A stretch of 64,000 nucleotides of DNA from CAIJMU01 sp035530275 (GCA_035530275.1 DATKVC010000007.1:62001-126000); one strand, 5' to 3'. Counted from the first letter of the stretch, positions 1-8,500 are shown. The notes: generated from the sequence alone by a model not told the origin. Numbers and translations: made by a program.

Positions 1-48
1 GACGGCCCTTTTGGCGCGTCTCTCGACAATGGTCGGAAGCAGGTTCAT
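1..48 (-). CDS. N-terminal fragment of a divergent gene, possibly nitroreductase family
   Basis: Only the first 16 codons lie in the window. They read MNLLPTIVERRAKRAV and run off the left edge. The start is well supported by a GGAGGA ribosome-binding site on the minus strand about 5 nt upstream of ATG. The pattern 'IxxRRxxRxx' right after the start resembles the beginning of nitroreductase-family flavoproteins, but 16 residues are too few to be sure. The gene is divergent from the MarR/MFS operon and shares its control region, so it may be in the same regulon. Confidence 0.45.
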   Translation of the reverse strand, partial: MNLLPTIVERRAKRAV

Positions 49-152
49 GAAATCCTCCGTTGATTTTCTTCTTGAAGGTACGAAGCGCCTAGGTCGAAGG
101 CAAGAGAAGGTCGATGGCCTCACGGCGATTGCCGCCGGCTTGACCAATTTAA

Positions 153-181
153 TTAACTTAGTTAAGTTTTAACCAAGTTAA
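153..181. promoter_or_regulatory. Tandem palindromic operator, probable MarR site
   Basis: Two copies of the palindrome TTAAC-N3-GTTAA lie at 153-165 and 169-181, with centres 16 bp apart, in an AT-rich island inside a GC-rich region. They sit in the divergent intergenic space just upstream of the MFS start. MarR proteins bind such short AT-rich palindromes, and a marR gene is the second gene of the operon. Autoregulation through this site is therefore the simplest reading, but it is inferred. Confidence 0.55.
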
Positions 182-201
182 TTTTTGTGACAGGAGATTG
201 C

Positions 202-1608
202 ATGGGGAATAAAAAGATCGCATCGACGGGATCGCTGATGCTCGTACTCTTTCTCGGCGTCCTCATGGGCGCCATGGACATAGCCATCATCGGACCGGCC
301 CTGCCCTCGATGAAGGGCGACTTCGGCGTCACCGAGCGTGACCTGGCCCTCCTTTTTTCGGTGTATATCCTCTTCAACCTCGTGGGCACCCCGCTTATGG
401 CCAAGCTATCCGATCTCTTCGGCCGCAGGCTCGTCTATATCGTCGACGTGGTCCTCTTCGCCCTCGGTTCGATGGGAGTTGCCCTCGCGCCCTCCTTCGC
501 CGCGATCGTCGCGGCCCGCGCCCTGCAGGGTTTCGGCGCCGGCGGCATCTTCCCCGTGGCCAGCGCCGTCATCGGCGACGTCTTCCCGCAGGAAAAGCGA
601 GGCGGGGCCTTGGGGATCATCGGCATGGTCTTCGGCCTCGCCTTCATTATCGGACCCATCCTGGGCGGCATCCTCCTCCCCTTCGGTTGGCGCTGGTTAT
701 TCTGGATTAACGTACCCCTTGCCCTTCTCGTGATCGTCCTCGGCCTCGGCCGCCTTCCCCACGCGCGCCACCCTGCACCGGGCCGCTTCGATTCCGCGGG
801 CGCCCTCGTCCTGTCCCTCCTCCTCGGTGCCTTCGCCTTCGGGCTCTCGAGAATGGACAGCCAAGCCTTCCTTTCGAGCCTCATGGCCCCCGGGGCGGGC
901 GGTCTCGTCCTCTTCGCCATTGTTCTTGTGCCCTTGTTCATCGCGATCGAAAGGAAGGCGGAGTCGCCGATCATCGACCTGGGGCTCTTCGCCAACGGGC
1001 AGATCGCCGTCACCGGCGTCCTCAATGTCCTCGCGGGCATGGTTGAATCGGGCCTCGTCTTCCTTCCTCTTTATGCCGTGTCGGCCTTCGGCGCCTCGAA
1101 AGCGAGTGCGAGCTATCTCCTCCTCCCCCTCGTTCTCGCGATGTCGATCGGAGCCCCCCTCGTCGGTCGGGCCCTCGATCGCCTGGGTCCGCGGCCCGTC
1201 GTGCTCTTCGGTTCGGCGACCCTGAGCCTCGGCCTCCTCGGCCTGGGTTTCGCGGCGCCCTTCGGCCTCGCCGGCTTCATCGTCACATCGGCCCTCGTCG
1301 GCCTCGGACTCTCGGCCCTCCTCGGCGCGCCTATCCGCTACATCCTCCTCCACGAGGCGCCGCCCGCCCAGAGAAGCGTCGCCCAGGGTCTCGTCAACAT
1401 CCAGGGCGGGGCAGGCCAACTCGTGGCGGCCGCGGCCATAGGCGGGGTGACCGCCTCGATCGCGGACAAGGCCCTCGCCTTCGGCATCGCCTTCCGTATG
1501 CTGGCCATCGTCTCGATCGTCGCCTTCGCCTTCAGCTTCGCCATCAAAGGCAAGAGCGCCGCGATGCCGGCGGCGCAGACGGCCGTAACCGGTGGAGAGC
1601 TGCCGTGA
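202..1608 (+). CDS. MFS multidrug efflux transporter, DHA2 (EmrB/QacA) type
   Basis: A 468-residue, strongly hydrophobic protein with many membrane spans, consistent with a proton-driven drug exporter of the inner membrane. The loop after the second span carries the MFS motif A remnant 'AKLSDLFGRRLV'. The conserved 'ARALQGFGAGGIFPVASAVIGD' region (split here: motif B/C area of DHA2 exporters) follows. The ATG at 202 is preferred over a GTG at 187 because AGGAG ends 5 nt before it. The stop overlaps the start of the downstream marR by 4 nt (GTGA), so the two are translationally coupled. The substrate cannot be told from sequence. A local MarR repressor suggests a toxic aromatic or antibiotic-like inducer. 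Confidence 0.88.
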   Translation: MGNKKIASTGSLMLVLFLGVLMGAMDIAIIGPALPSMKGDFGVTERDLALLFSVYILFNLVGTPLMAKLSDLFGRRLVYIVDVVLFALGSMGVALAPSFAAIVAARALQGFGAGGIFPVASAVIGDVFPQEKRGGALGIIGMVFGLAFIIGPILGGILLPFGWRWLFWINVPLALLVIVLGLGRLPHARHPAPGRFDSAGALVLSLLLGAFAFGLSRMDSQAFLSSLMAPGAGGLVLFAIVLVPLFIAIERKAESPIIDLGLFANGQIAVTGVLNVLAGMVESGLVFLPLYAVSAFGASKASASYLLLPLVLAMSIGAPLVGRALDRLGPRPVVLFGSATLSLGLLGLGFAAPFGLAGFIVTSALVGLGLSALLGAPIRYILLHEAPPAQRSVAQGLVNIQGGAGQLVAAAAIGGVTASIADKALAFGIAFRMLAIVSIVAFAFSFAIKGKSAAMPAAQTAVTGGELP

Positions 1609-2102
1609 CGGCCCGCGAGTACAAGAGCGAAAACGAGGACTTCGCCCATCTGGTTTTCAGGGTCTACGGGGCCTTCCACGCCTCCCTGTTCCGCTCCGTC
1701 TCCCCCGAACCTGGCCTCGGAAGACCCGGTCTCGAAATCCTCGGCTACCTGCACGCTGCCGGACCCTCGACGAGCACGGCCACCGCCCAAGCCTGCAGGA
1801 TGGCCACTTCGCAGCTTTCGCTGACCGTCGAACGCCTCGTCGAAAAGGGCTTTGTCGAAAGGGACCGCGAAGGCGCGGACAGACGCGTCGCCTTTATCAG
1901 CATTACGAAGAAGGGCGAAAAAGCCTTCGCTCGCGCCTACGAGGGGGTTCGGACTCGGGTCGACGCCTTCTTCGCCCCACTGTCGGCGAGCGACCTGAAG
2001 ACCGTGAGGGAAGCCTTCGACATCGTCGCAGGCCTCGCGACCGCAACCGAAGGGGCGGAATCCCTTCCCGCCGCCGCTACAAAAGAAAGGAGCCCGCGAT
2101 GA
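1605..2102 (+). CDS. MarR family transcriptional regulator
   Basis: A 165-residue winged-helix regulator. The middle has the typical MarR recognition helix and wing: 'MATSQLSLTVERLVEKGFVERDREGADRRVAFISITKKG', given here only as a region at about residues 65-105, with the diagnostic D-x-R-D/DRR wing residues. Helical ends at both termini would form the dimer interface. It starts with GTG inside the stop of the MFS gene, and its own stop overlaps the next ATG (ATGA). It is thus the middle gene of a three-gene operon. It probably represses the operon through the palindromes at 153-181 and is released by a small-molecule ligand exported by the neighbour. Confidence 0.88.
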   Translation: MTAREYKSENEDFAHLVFRVYGAFHASLFRSVSPEPGLGRPGLEILGYLHAAGPSTSTATAQACRMATSQLSLTVERLVEKGFVERDREGADRRVAFISITKKGEKAFARAYEGVRTRVDAFFAPLSASDLKTVREAFDIVAGLATATEGAESLPAAATKERSPR

Positions 2103-2485
2103 GCGCTTCGAATCCGACCCTCGCAATTGCGATGATCTTCATCCTCGCGGCCTTCGCCTTCTACACCGTCGGCGTCTGGGCCGAGCGCATCGGTAGCCGC
2201 CTCAGGTGGTGGCACGCGATAGTCTTCTGGCTCGGCCTCGTCTGCGACACGACAGGCACGGGAGCCATGGCTGTCCTCGCCGGCGGCATGTTCCAGTCGA
2301 CCATCCACGGGGTCACCGGCATGACTGCCATCATCCTCATGCTCTTCCACGCGACCTGGGCCACCATCGTCCTCGCGAAAAAGAACGAAAGGCTCATCAC
2401 CTCCTTCCATCGCTTCAGCGTCTTCGTGTGGCTCGTCTGGCTCGTCCCGATGGTCGGCGGGGCCGTGCTGGGAAGTTCGGTGTAG
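2099..2485 (+). CDS. Small four-helix membrane protein, TIGR03987/HsmA-like
   Basis: A 128-residue protein that is almost entirely four hydrophobic helices with short polar links and a conserved-looking 'CDTTGTGAM' and 'HGVTGM' in the middle. From memory this matches the small conserved membrane family annotated TIGR03987 / HsmA. No reaction is known to me for it. A good ribosome-binding site (AAAGGAG) lies inside the end of marR, and start and stop overlap as ATGA, so it is co-translated with the regulator. It may assist the pump or respond to the same stress. Function is open. Confidence 0.6.
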   Translation: MSASNPTLAIAMIFILAAFAFYTVGVWAERIGSRLRWWHAIVFWLGLVCDTTGTGAMAVLAGGMFQSTIHGVTGMTAIILMLFHATWATIVLAKKNERLITSFHRFSVFVWLVWLVPMVGGAVLGSSV

Positions 2486-2596
2486 GCGATCGAGCGGAAG
2501 GAAGGTGAGCGGTCTCGCGGGTCGAGGCTTTTCGAATTCGGCCGCGCTTGGCAGGAGGCACCGAAGCGAGGGATACTCGCGGGCGGAGGCTCTCCG

Positions 2597-3028
2597 ATGA
2601 AATGGATTACCCGCGCCCACGTGCATGTCGATCGCGTCGCCTGCCCCTGGCTCATCAGGCGCTTCGTCGACTCGGAGGCAGAATTCTTCTTCGTCGCCAA
2701 AAATCTTGTCGATGAAGAGTCCAAGCGCCTGGGCGCAATTCCCTTCGATTCGCCGGGCGCCGAGCTGGGTCATCGCGACGGGCACTGCAGCTTCGTCTCG
2801 ATCATGGAACGCTACGCCCTCGCCGACCCGGCCCTCCTGCGGCTCGCGGAGGCGGTCAACGCGGCCGACACCGACGATCTCGCCTCGAATCCCTACGCCC
2901 CCGGCCTCGAGGCGATAGCCTCCGGGTTTTCCCTCATGCATCCCGACGACAAGGCCAACCTCGAGCGGCAATTCGCGATCTACGATGCCCTCTACGCCTT
3001 CTTCAAGCTCGAAGGCGCGAAACGATGA
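2597..3028 (+). CDS. Chromate resistance ChrB C-terminal-domain protein
   Basis: A 143-residue single-domain protein beginning 'MKWITRAHVHVDRVACPWL', the hallmark of the ChrB C-terminal domain (Chrom_resist family), followed by 'IRRFVD' and several conserved His/Asp/Cys residues. Full-length ChrB regulators have an additional N-terminal DNA-binding part, which is absent here. This stand-alone form is therefore unlikely to be a classical transcription regulator. It overlaps the following MFS gene by 4 nt (ATGA), suggesting the two act together. A role in chromate or related oxyanion resistance is inferred from the family, not shown. Confidence 0.8.
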   Translation: MKWITRAHVHVDRVACPWLIRRFVDSEAEFFFVAKNLVDEESKRLGAIPFDSPGAELGHRDGHCSFVSIMERYALADPALLRLAEAVNAADTDDLASNPYAPGLEAIASGFSLMHPDDKANLERQFAIYDALYAFFKLEGAKR

Positions 3029-4293
3029 GCGAGGCGAAGGACTCGGCCGCCTCCGATGGCCGTCGAGGGCTGGGACGGGACGGCATACTCCTCTTCGCCA
3101 CCCGCTCGGCCCGGATGTTCTCCTACGGCTTCCTCTCGGTCGTCCTCGTACTCTATCTCTCCGCCCTCGGTTTCGGCGAAGGCAGGATCGGCCTCCTCCT
3201 CACCCTCACCCTCGTCGGCGACGCGATCGTCTCCCTCTTCATCACGACGAGGGCCGACCGCGTGGGTAGGAAGACCATGCTCGTGGCGGGAGCCCTCCTC
3301 CTCGCCGGAGCGGGCCTCGTCTTCGCCCTGAGCGGCGACTTCTACGTCATGCTTCTGGCCGCGACGATAGGCGTGATCAGCCCCTCGGGCAACGAGGTCG
3401 GCCCCTTTCTCGCCATCGAACAGGCGGCCCTCTCGCAGATCCTCCCCGACGAGAGGCGCACCGACATCTTCGCCCGCTACAATCTCGCCGGTTCCCTCGC
3501 GACGGCGTCGGGGGCTCTCGTCGGCGGCTGGACGGCCCAGATCCTCCAAGGATCGGGCATGGCTGCCGTCGAAAGTTATCGCGTCCTCGTCTTCGCCTAC
3601 GCGGGCTTCGGCCCCTTTCTCGCCTTTCTCTTCTTCTTCCTCTCCTCGGCGGTCGAGGCCCCGGCCTCGACCATCGCCGCCGAGCCGCGAGGTTTGGCGG
3701 GCCGCTTCGGTCTCGGAAAATCGCGCAGAGTCGTCGCGAAGCTCTCGGCCCTCTTTTCGCTGGACGCCTTCGCGGGGGGCTTTGTCATCCAGAGCATCGT
3801 GGCCTATTGGTTCCATCGACGCTACGGCGTCGGACCGGGCCTCCTGGGAAGCCTCTTCTTCGGAGCCAACATTCTCGCGGGCTTTTCCGCCCTGTATGCG
3901 GCACGACTGGCGAAGCGTTTCGGACTCATCAACACGATGGTCTTCACCCACCTCCCCTCCAACGTCCTTCTCATACTCGTGCCCCTGATGCCCAACCTTC
4001 CCCTGGCCATGGCCGTCCTCCTCGCCCGCTTTTCCATCAGCCAGATGGATGTCCCGACGAGGCAGTCCTACACGATGGCGGCGGTGACGCCCGAGGAAAG
4101 ATCCGCGGCGGCCGGCGTCACCGGCATCGCGCGTACGGCCGGAGCCTCCATCTCGCCTTCCCTTTCGGGGCTCCTCGTCGCGGGCGCTGCCACGGCAGGT
4201 CTGCCCTTTATAATTTCAGGAAGCCTCAAGATCGCCTACGACCTCCTCCTCCTGCGCGCCTTCAACGCCCGGGACAGGAAGAAATCGTCATAA
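3025..4293 (+). CDS. MFS transporter paired with the ChrB-domain protein
   Basis: A 422-residue integral membrane protein with about twelve hydrophobic segments. Motif A is recognisable as 'TTRADRVGRKTML' between spans 2 and 3. The start codon overlaps the stop of the ChrB-domain gene, giving a two-gene unit. MFS_1 proteins next to ChrB-domain genes recur in bacteria, so a linked export function is likely. The substrate (chromate, another metal oxyanion or an organic compound) cannot be read from sequence. No canonical ChrA chromate transporter is present in the window. Confidence 0.82.
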   Translation: MSEAKDSAASDGRRGLGRDGILLFATRSARMFSYGFLSVVLVLYLSALGFGEGRIGLLLTLTLVGDAIVSLFITTRADRVGRKTMLVAGALLLAGAGLVFALSGDFYVMLLAATIGVISPSGNEVGPFLAIEQAALSQILPDERRTDIFARYNLAGSLATASGALVGGWTAQILQGSGMAAVESYRVLVFAYAGFGPFLAFLFFFLSSAVEAPASTIAAEPRGLAGRFGLGKSRRVVAKLSALFSLDAFAGGFVIQSIVAYWFHRRYGVGPGLLGSLFFGANILAGFSALYAARLAKRFGLINTMVFTHLPSNVLLILVPLMPNLPLAMAVLLARFSISQMDVPTRQSYTMAAVTPEERSAAAGVTGIARTAGASISPSLSGLLVAGAATAGLPFIISGSLKIAYDLLLLRAFNARDRKKSS

Positions 4294-4344
4294 TTACGAC
4301 TATCAAGATCGAGCGCCGACTCAGGGAGGCGCGAAAGGAACCAC

Positions 4345-4971
4345 ATGGCATTCCATCGAAAACCCCAGGACATGCGCCGCTTCTACGACGGCTTCCATCC
4401 CTGGTACCGCTTCGTCGAGGGAAACACGGGCCGCTCGATCGCCAAGGCCCTCGCGGCGATCGATCCGGATGGGACGCGATTCAAGGGCGACTCCGTGCTG
4501 GAGCATTGCTGCGGCACCGGCAGCCTCGGGCTCCAGGTCTCGACGCGCTGCGCCTCCTACCGGGGGCGGGACCAATCCGAGGGCATGCTCGATCGGGCTC
4601 GCGAGCGCTGGATCGAAGCCTTCGGAGCCGCCTCCCCGCCTCCCTTCGAGAGGGAGAGCGTCCTCGACTTCGCCGATCCTCCTAATTCATACGATCGCGT
4701 GATGGCCGCCTTCGCCATCCACCTCTTCCCTCCCGACGACGAGCTCCGCCTCCTCGACAAATGCGCGAGGGCGGCGAGGAAGAGCGTCGTCATAATCGAC
4801 CATGACCTCGGATTTTCGCCCATCCTCTCCCTCGTGGAGGCTATCGAGGGAGGATGGTACGAGTACTACAAGAAGGTGGATTTCGCCGCCTGGGCGAAGG
4901 CGGCGGGCCTTGCCTTCAGCGATCGCGACCTCGGCGGGGCGAGGGTGATGGAATTCTCGAAGGAAGTCTGA
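4345..4971 (+). CDS. Class I SAM-dependent methyltransferase
   Basis: A 208-residue soluble protein. SAM-binding motif I is seen as 'VLEHCCGTGSLGL' near residues 50-62, followed by an acidic/polar motif 'RGRDQSEGMLDRARER' typical of the ribose-contacting loop. A second half contains 'VVIIDHDLGFSP'. This is the common small methyltransferase fold, and the acceptor is unknown. AAAGGA 8 nt upstream supports the start. It lies 51 bp after the MFS gene on the same strand and may be in the same transcript. The hairpin at 4974-4999 follows immediately. Confidence 0.75.
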   Translation: MAFHRKPQDMRRFYDGFHPWYRFVEGNTGRSIAKALAAIDPDGTRFKGDSVLEHCCGTGSLGLQVSTRCASYRGRDQSEGMLDRARERWIEAFGAASPPPFERESVLDFADPPNSYDRVMAAFAIHLFPPDDELRLLDKCARAARKSVVIIDHDLGFSPILSLVEAIEGGWYEYYKKVDFAAWAKAAGLAFSDRDLGGARVMEFSKEV

Positions 4972-4973
4972 GG

Positions 4974-4999
4974 GGGCCGGAACCGCGCGGCGCCGGCCC
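4974..4999. terminator. Hairpin between convergent genes, probable bidirectional terminator
   Basis: GGGCCGG (4974-4980) pairs with CCGGCCC (4993-4999), flanked by further G/C runs that extend the stem. It sits directly after the methyltransferase stop and before the convergent 4Fe-4S protein gene. No clear T-run follows, so termination efficiency is uncertain. Confidence 0.45.
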
Positions 5000-5026
5000 T
5001 CCCCCGCCGGGGAAAAGCGCCTGAGC

Positions 5027-5551
5027 CTAGACCGCTGGTTCCCGATTCCGGCTCCCGCCGGAGCGTCCCTCGCGGATCGTGTCCTGCAGGGTGCCGAGGG
5101 GGCAGACGGCGCACCAGGTCCGCGGCTTGAAGATGAAGCCGAGGATGATGCCCGCGCTCAGGGTAATCAAACAGAGGGTCCAGAAGACCATGCCGGCCCA
5201 TTCCGCGATGCCGACACCCGGCGCCACCTGGAAGAGGCTCATGAACACGAGGAACATGGTCGTGCCGCAGAGGAAGCGGCGAAAGGCGCGAGAGGAGAAG
5301 ACGCGCGGAAAGCTCCGGCGCAGGGAAATCGGTGCGAGGGCGAAGCCGAGGGCCCTACCCCGCGGGCAGACGGCCGAGCAGAAGGCCCGGGGCTTCGGCG
5401 AACTCAGGGCGAGGACGATGGCTGTCACCATAAGGGCGGCCAAGGCGAGGCCGAACTCGCGAAGGAAGAAGCCGCCGATCGCGACGGTGAGGACGAAGAC
5501 GATCGAAAGGATGTTCGTCAGGGTTCGTGAGCGGAAGATTGCAAGCATCAT
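5027..5551 (-). CDS. Membrane 4Fe-4S-binding protein (NapH/NosR/CcoG-like Fer4_5 type)
   Basis: A 174-residue protein with about four hydrophobic segments and two cysteine clusters: 'CSAVCPRGR' near residue 58 and 'WCAVCPLGTLQD' near residue 147. This repeated Cx3CP / CxxCPLG arrangement is typical of membrane proteins that carry iron-sulfur centres and pass electrons, such as the Fer4_5 part of NapH, NosR or CcoG. The protein is short compared with those families and lacks the long ferredoxin tail. It is therefore a minimal form whose redox partner is unknown. The gene follows the diguanylate cyclase gene on the same strand after 29 bp. No good ribosome-binding site is visible. Confidence 0.68.
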   Translation of the reverse strand: MMLAIFRSRTLTNILSIVFVLTVAIGGFFLREFGLALAALMVTAIVLALSSPKPRAFCSAVCPRGRALGFALAPISLRRSFPRVFSSRAFRRFLCGTTMFLVFMSLFQVAPGVGIAEWAGMVFWTLCLITLSAGIILGFIFKPRTWCAVCPLGTLQDTIREGRSGGSRNREPAV

Positions 5552-5580
5552 CTATATATAGCGATGTTTATATGTTTCGC

Positions 5581-7371
5581 CTAGTCTTCGCCGTGGAGGA
5601 GTTCCAAGGGTTCTTCGTCGTCCTTTCCCGTTTCGAAGCCGGACACCATGGTAGAAGCGGGCGGTTCCCTTTCGAGCGAGACGCCGACGCGGTTGCGGCC
5701 CAAGCGCTTGCCCTCGTAAAGGGCCTCGTCGGCCTTGGCGATTGCCGCGTCCCCTCCCGATTCCGGCGAGCAAATGGCCACACCGAGGGTGATCGTGACC
5801 GAAAGCCTAAGCCCTTCGTAATCCATCACCGCGGATTGGATTCGTTTCCTGATGCGCTCGGCGAGGCCGATGACCCCTTCCGGATCGGCGCTGCCGAGGA
5901 TGAGGAGGAATTCCTCGCCTCCCCAGCGGGATGCGAGATCGGTCGCGCGCAGGGATTCGGCGATGAGGCTGGCCGTCCGCACGAGGACATAGTCGCCGCA
6001 ATCATGGCCGTGCTTGTCGTTGAATAGCTTGAAATGATCGATGTCGCACATGATGACCGCGATCTTGCCGCTCGATCGCTTAGCCCGAGCGATTTCTCGC
6101 TCGAGGACGCGGAGGGCCGTCCGGCGGTTGGGCAAATGGGTCAGGGCGTCCGTGCTCGCGAGGATGTCGAGCCTCGCGTTGGCCCGCTCGAGTTCGGCAT
6201 GGAGGATGGCGGCGCGGACGACCGAGCCGAGCTGCCGCCCCATCGTCTCGAAAAGGGAATTGCGGGTCTCGTCGAGGGCGGCTTCGTCCCTAAAAGACAC
6301 GCCGAGGGTCCCCAGACTCTCCCCCCTGTCGGTGATGGGAAAGGCGGCGAAAATGGCGAGGCCAAGGGCCCTGAGGCTTTCCTTGAGTCTTCCCTCGGGA
6401 TACTGCGACAGGAGCCTGCGCGCCGGCGTGCCGTCCTGGAAGGTCTGCTCGGAAAGAATAGTCCCCTTCTCGCGATGAAGGAGGGCCTCGAGGGCATCGG
6501 GACTGAGGCCTCGCTGGGCCACGAGGGTGAGTTCGCCGCTCTTTGCGTCCTTCAGATAGATGATCGACACATCGACATGGAGATTGCGCTGGAGGATGTC
6601 GAGCATCTTCGGCAGGAGTTCGTCGAGATCGACGGAACCGGCCGTCTCGGAAAAGGCATCATAGAGCAACTGAAGATTGTTGCGACTGTCACCGAGTTCG
6701 ATGACCTTGCCGGTGAGTTCGCGTTCGACCCTCGCCATGAGAATCACGAGCAAGGCGAAATTCACCGAGATGAAGAGCAGGAGCATGGCGATTGTCAGGT
6801 AGGAGTCGGCCTCGATGTCGGGAAGGCCCCAGGGATGGGGTACGAAGCTGTAAACGAGGGCCCTGACGAAAAAGATCAAACCGCCCATCCCGAACATCGA
6901 GACGAGGATGCCCGGACCGTTCCTGATCCTCGCCGCCCTGGCGCCGCGCGCCACAGACAGGGCTCCGTAGCCGAAGACGAGGGCAAGTACGAAGGACATG
7001 AATACCACGCGGGGCCAGCGTGCGGGCTCAACCAGGGACAGGAGAACGAGAACTCCCGTGGTTGCGGCGGCGACGGCGATAAAAGGAATTGGGGGGACGT
7101 CGCCGCTGACGAGGTTGAGACTCGTGGAAATAAGGGCACAGAGCGCGAATAGCAGGAAGCCGTTGTATAGCGCGACGAAGACGGGCAAGGCCACGAAGGG
7201 CTGGAGGAAAAGAACTCCGGAGGCGAGGAAATATGCCGTATTGCCCCAAATCCAAATTCGAAGGCGTCCGAGAGCCCGCCTCAACACGACAAGTATCACG
7301 ACAAAGCCCAAGGACGCGGACGCGAGACCGCCCAGGATGTTGAGGATCGCGAACTCGGAATGCCAGCTCAT
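5581..7371 (-). CDS. Membrane-anchored GAF-GGDEF diguanylate cyclase
   Basis: A 596-residue signalling protein. About residues 1-200 form six or seven hydrophobic helices. Residues around 215-390 resemble a GAF sensor domain ('FSETAGSVDLDELLPKML' region onward). The C-terminal ~170 residues are a complete GGDEF domain with the active-site sequence 'RWGGEEFLLIL' and the upstream 'DIDHFKLFNDKHGHDCGD' metal/GTP-binding region. The intact GGEEF motif predicts active synthesis of cyclic-di-GMP from two GTP. I see no RxxD inhibitory site five residues before the motif. The membrane part may sense a signal at the cell envelope. Confidence 0.88.
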   Translation of the reverse strand: MSWHSEFAILNILGGLASASLGFVVILVVLRRALGRLRIWIWGNTAYFLASGVLFLQPFVALPVFVALYNGFLLFALCALISTSLNLVSGDVPPIPFIAVAAATTGVLVLLSLVEPARWPRVVFMSFVLALVFGYGALSVARGARAARIRNGPGILVSMFGMGGLIFFVRALVYSFVPHPWGLPDIEADSYLTIAMLLLFISVNFALLVILMARVERELTGKVIELGDSRNNLQLLYDAFSETAGSVDLDELLPKMLDILQRNLHVDVSIIYLKDAKSGELTLVAQRGLSPDALEALLHREKGTILSEQTFQDGTPARRLLSQYPEGRLKESLRALGLAIFAAFPITDRGESLGTLGVSFRDEAALDETRNSLFETMGRQLGSVVRAAILHAELERANARLDILASTDALTHLPNRRTALRVLEREIARAKRSSGKIAVIMCDIDHFKLFNDKHGHDCGDYVLVRTASLIAESLRATDLASRWGGEEFLLILGSADPEGVIGLAERIRKRIQSAVMDYEGLRLSVTITLGVAICSPESGGDAAIAKADEALYEGKRLGRNRVGVSLEREPPASTMVSGFETGKDDEEPLELLHGED

Positions 7372-7436
7372 CTCTCAGGAAAGTATTGCGATGAGGGGGC
7401 GCTTTGGCAACCACAATCGTCCTTCGCCCTGGGGGT

Positions 7437-7472
7437 GCCGCTTGACTGCGGCGGCGCCGCTTGACTGCGGCG
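7437..7472. repeat. Tandem duplicated small hairpin
   Basis: A 17-bp unit GCCGCTTGACTGCGGCG occurs twice (7437-7453 and 7456-7472), 19 bp apart. Each copy is itself a hairpin (GCCGC / GCGGC with a TTGACT loop). It lies between the divergent diguanylate cyclase and PfkB kinase genes. TTGACT resembles a -35 hexamer, so a doubled promoter element is possible, but a local duplication is the safer reading. Confidence 0.6.
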
Positions 7473-7495
7473 AGGGCTCCCGGCAAAGTGTCGCC

Positions 7496-8500
7496 ATGAT
7501 TCGCGAATCGACGCGCCATGGGCCACTCGGTTCCCTCGTCGTCATCGGGGGCATGAACCTCGACATCGTGGGGAAGAGCCTCGCGCCTTTCCGCCCGGCA
7601 GACTCGAACCCAGGCCTCGTGTCGACATGCCCCGGAGGCGTGGGCAGGAACATCGCCGAAAATCTCGCGCGCCTGGATTTCGCCGTGGAGTTGGTGACCG
7701 TCCTCGGAAAGGACGATCGGGCTTCGGAGCTCGAGGCTTCCTGCGAGGCGAAGGGAATCGGCCTCGCCCACGCGATCCGCTCGAGGCGGGCGCCGACCCC
7801 GGTCTACCTCTGTCTCCTCGGCGAGGATGGCAGGCTCACGGGCGCCGTGGCCGCGATGGAAGCGATGGAGGAACTCCTGCCCTCCACGCTCGAAGAACGA
7901 TGCGGCGCCCTCGACGCGGCGAGCTGCATCGTCGTCGACGCCAACATCCCCGAGTCCTCCCTCGCCTGGATCGCAGAGCGCTATAAAGCCAGGCCGAGGG
8001 GCGGGCGCCCCCTCCTCGTCCTCGATCCCGTGTCGGTAGCCAAGGCCCGGAAGGCAAAGGCCCATATCGGCGCCTTCGATCTCGCCAAACCCAATATCGC
8101 CGAGGCCCGGATCCTCGCGGGCGGCACGGACGAAGACGATCCCGCCATCCTCGCCGCCGCCCTCCGCGAGCGAGGCCTGGGCGCGGTCCACATCTCCCTC
8201 GGCCCTGATGGTATGTACTATGAAGGTTTTCGGCATGAGGGCGAAAAGGGACTCCTCGTAGCGCCTTCGTCCCTTCCGGAGCGGCTCGAGGCGCGCAACG
8301 TGTCGGGGGCGGGCGACGCCGCCTGCGCCGCCCTCGTCTGGGCGGCCTTCAAGGGATTCGGCGCGCGGGAAAGGTCGAAGGCGGCCCTCGCCGCCGCCCT
8401 CATGACGGCCTCGGTCGGCGAGACTGTCCATCCGCGGCTTTCCCCGGAAATTCTCGCGACGACGATAAGCGAACTCTTCCCGCAAAGCTCCTCGACTTGA
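7496..8500 (+). CDS. PfkB-family sugar/nucleoside kinase, pseudouridine kinase-like
   Basis: A 334-residue ribokinase-fold protein. The N-terminal signature 'VVIGGMNLDIVGKS' and 'CPGGVGRNIAENLARL' (PfkB signature 1 area) and the C-terminal 'NVSGAGDAACAALVWA' (signature 2 with the catalytic Asp of GAGD) are intact. It should therefore phosphorylate a sugar or nucleoside with ATP. The 'GGVGRNIAENLA' wording is typical of PsuK-like members, but without a neighbouring psuG the substrate is undecided. The start is the ATG at 7496, because the family N-terminus lies just after it. The reading frame upstream is open but non-homologous. The stop touches the downstream radical SAM gene. Confidence 0.78.
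   Translation: MIRESTRHGPLGSLVVIGGMNLDIVGKSLAPFRPADSNPGLVSTCPGGVGRNIAENLARLDFAVELVTVLGKDDRASELEASCEAKGIGLAHAIRSRRAPTPVYLCLLGEDGRLTGAVAAMEAMEELLPSTLEERCGALDAASCIVVDANIPESSLAWIAERYKARPRGGRPLLVLDPVSVAKARKAKAHIGAFDLAKPNIAEARILAGGTDEDDPAILAAALRERGLGAVHISLGPDGMYYEGFRHEGEKGLLVAPSSLPERLEARNVSGAGDAACAALVWAAFKGFGARERSKAALAAALMTASVGETVHPRLSPEILATTISELFPQSSST

Noticed and set aside
7496..8500. Extension of the PfkB kinase upstream to 6998
   Set aside because: The extra ~166 codons overlap the start of the divergent diguanylate cyclase gene and have a low-complexity Arg/Thr-rich translation. The kinase family N-terminus begins right after the ATG at 7496.
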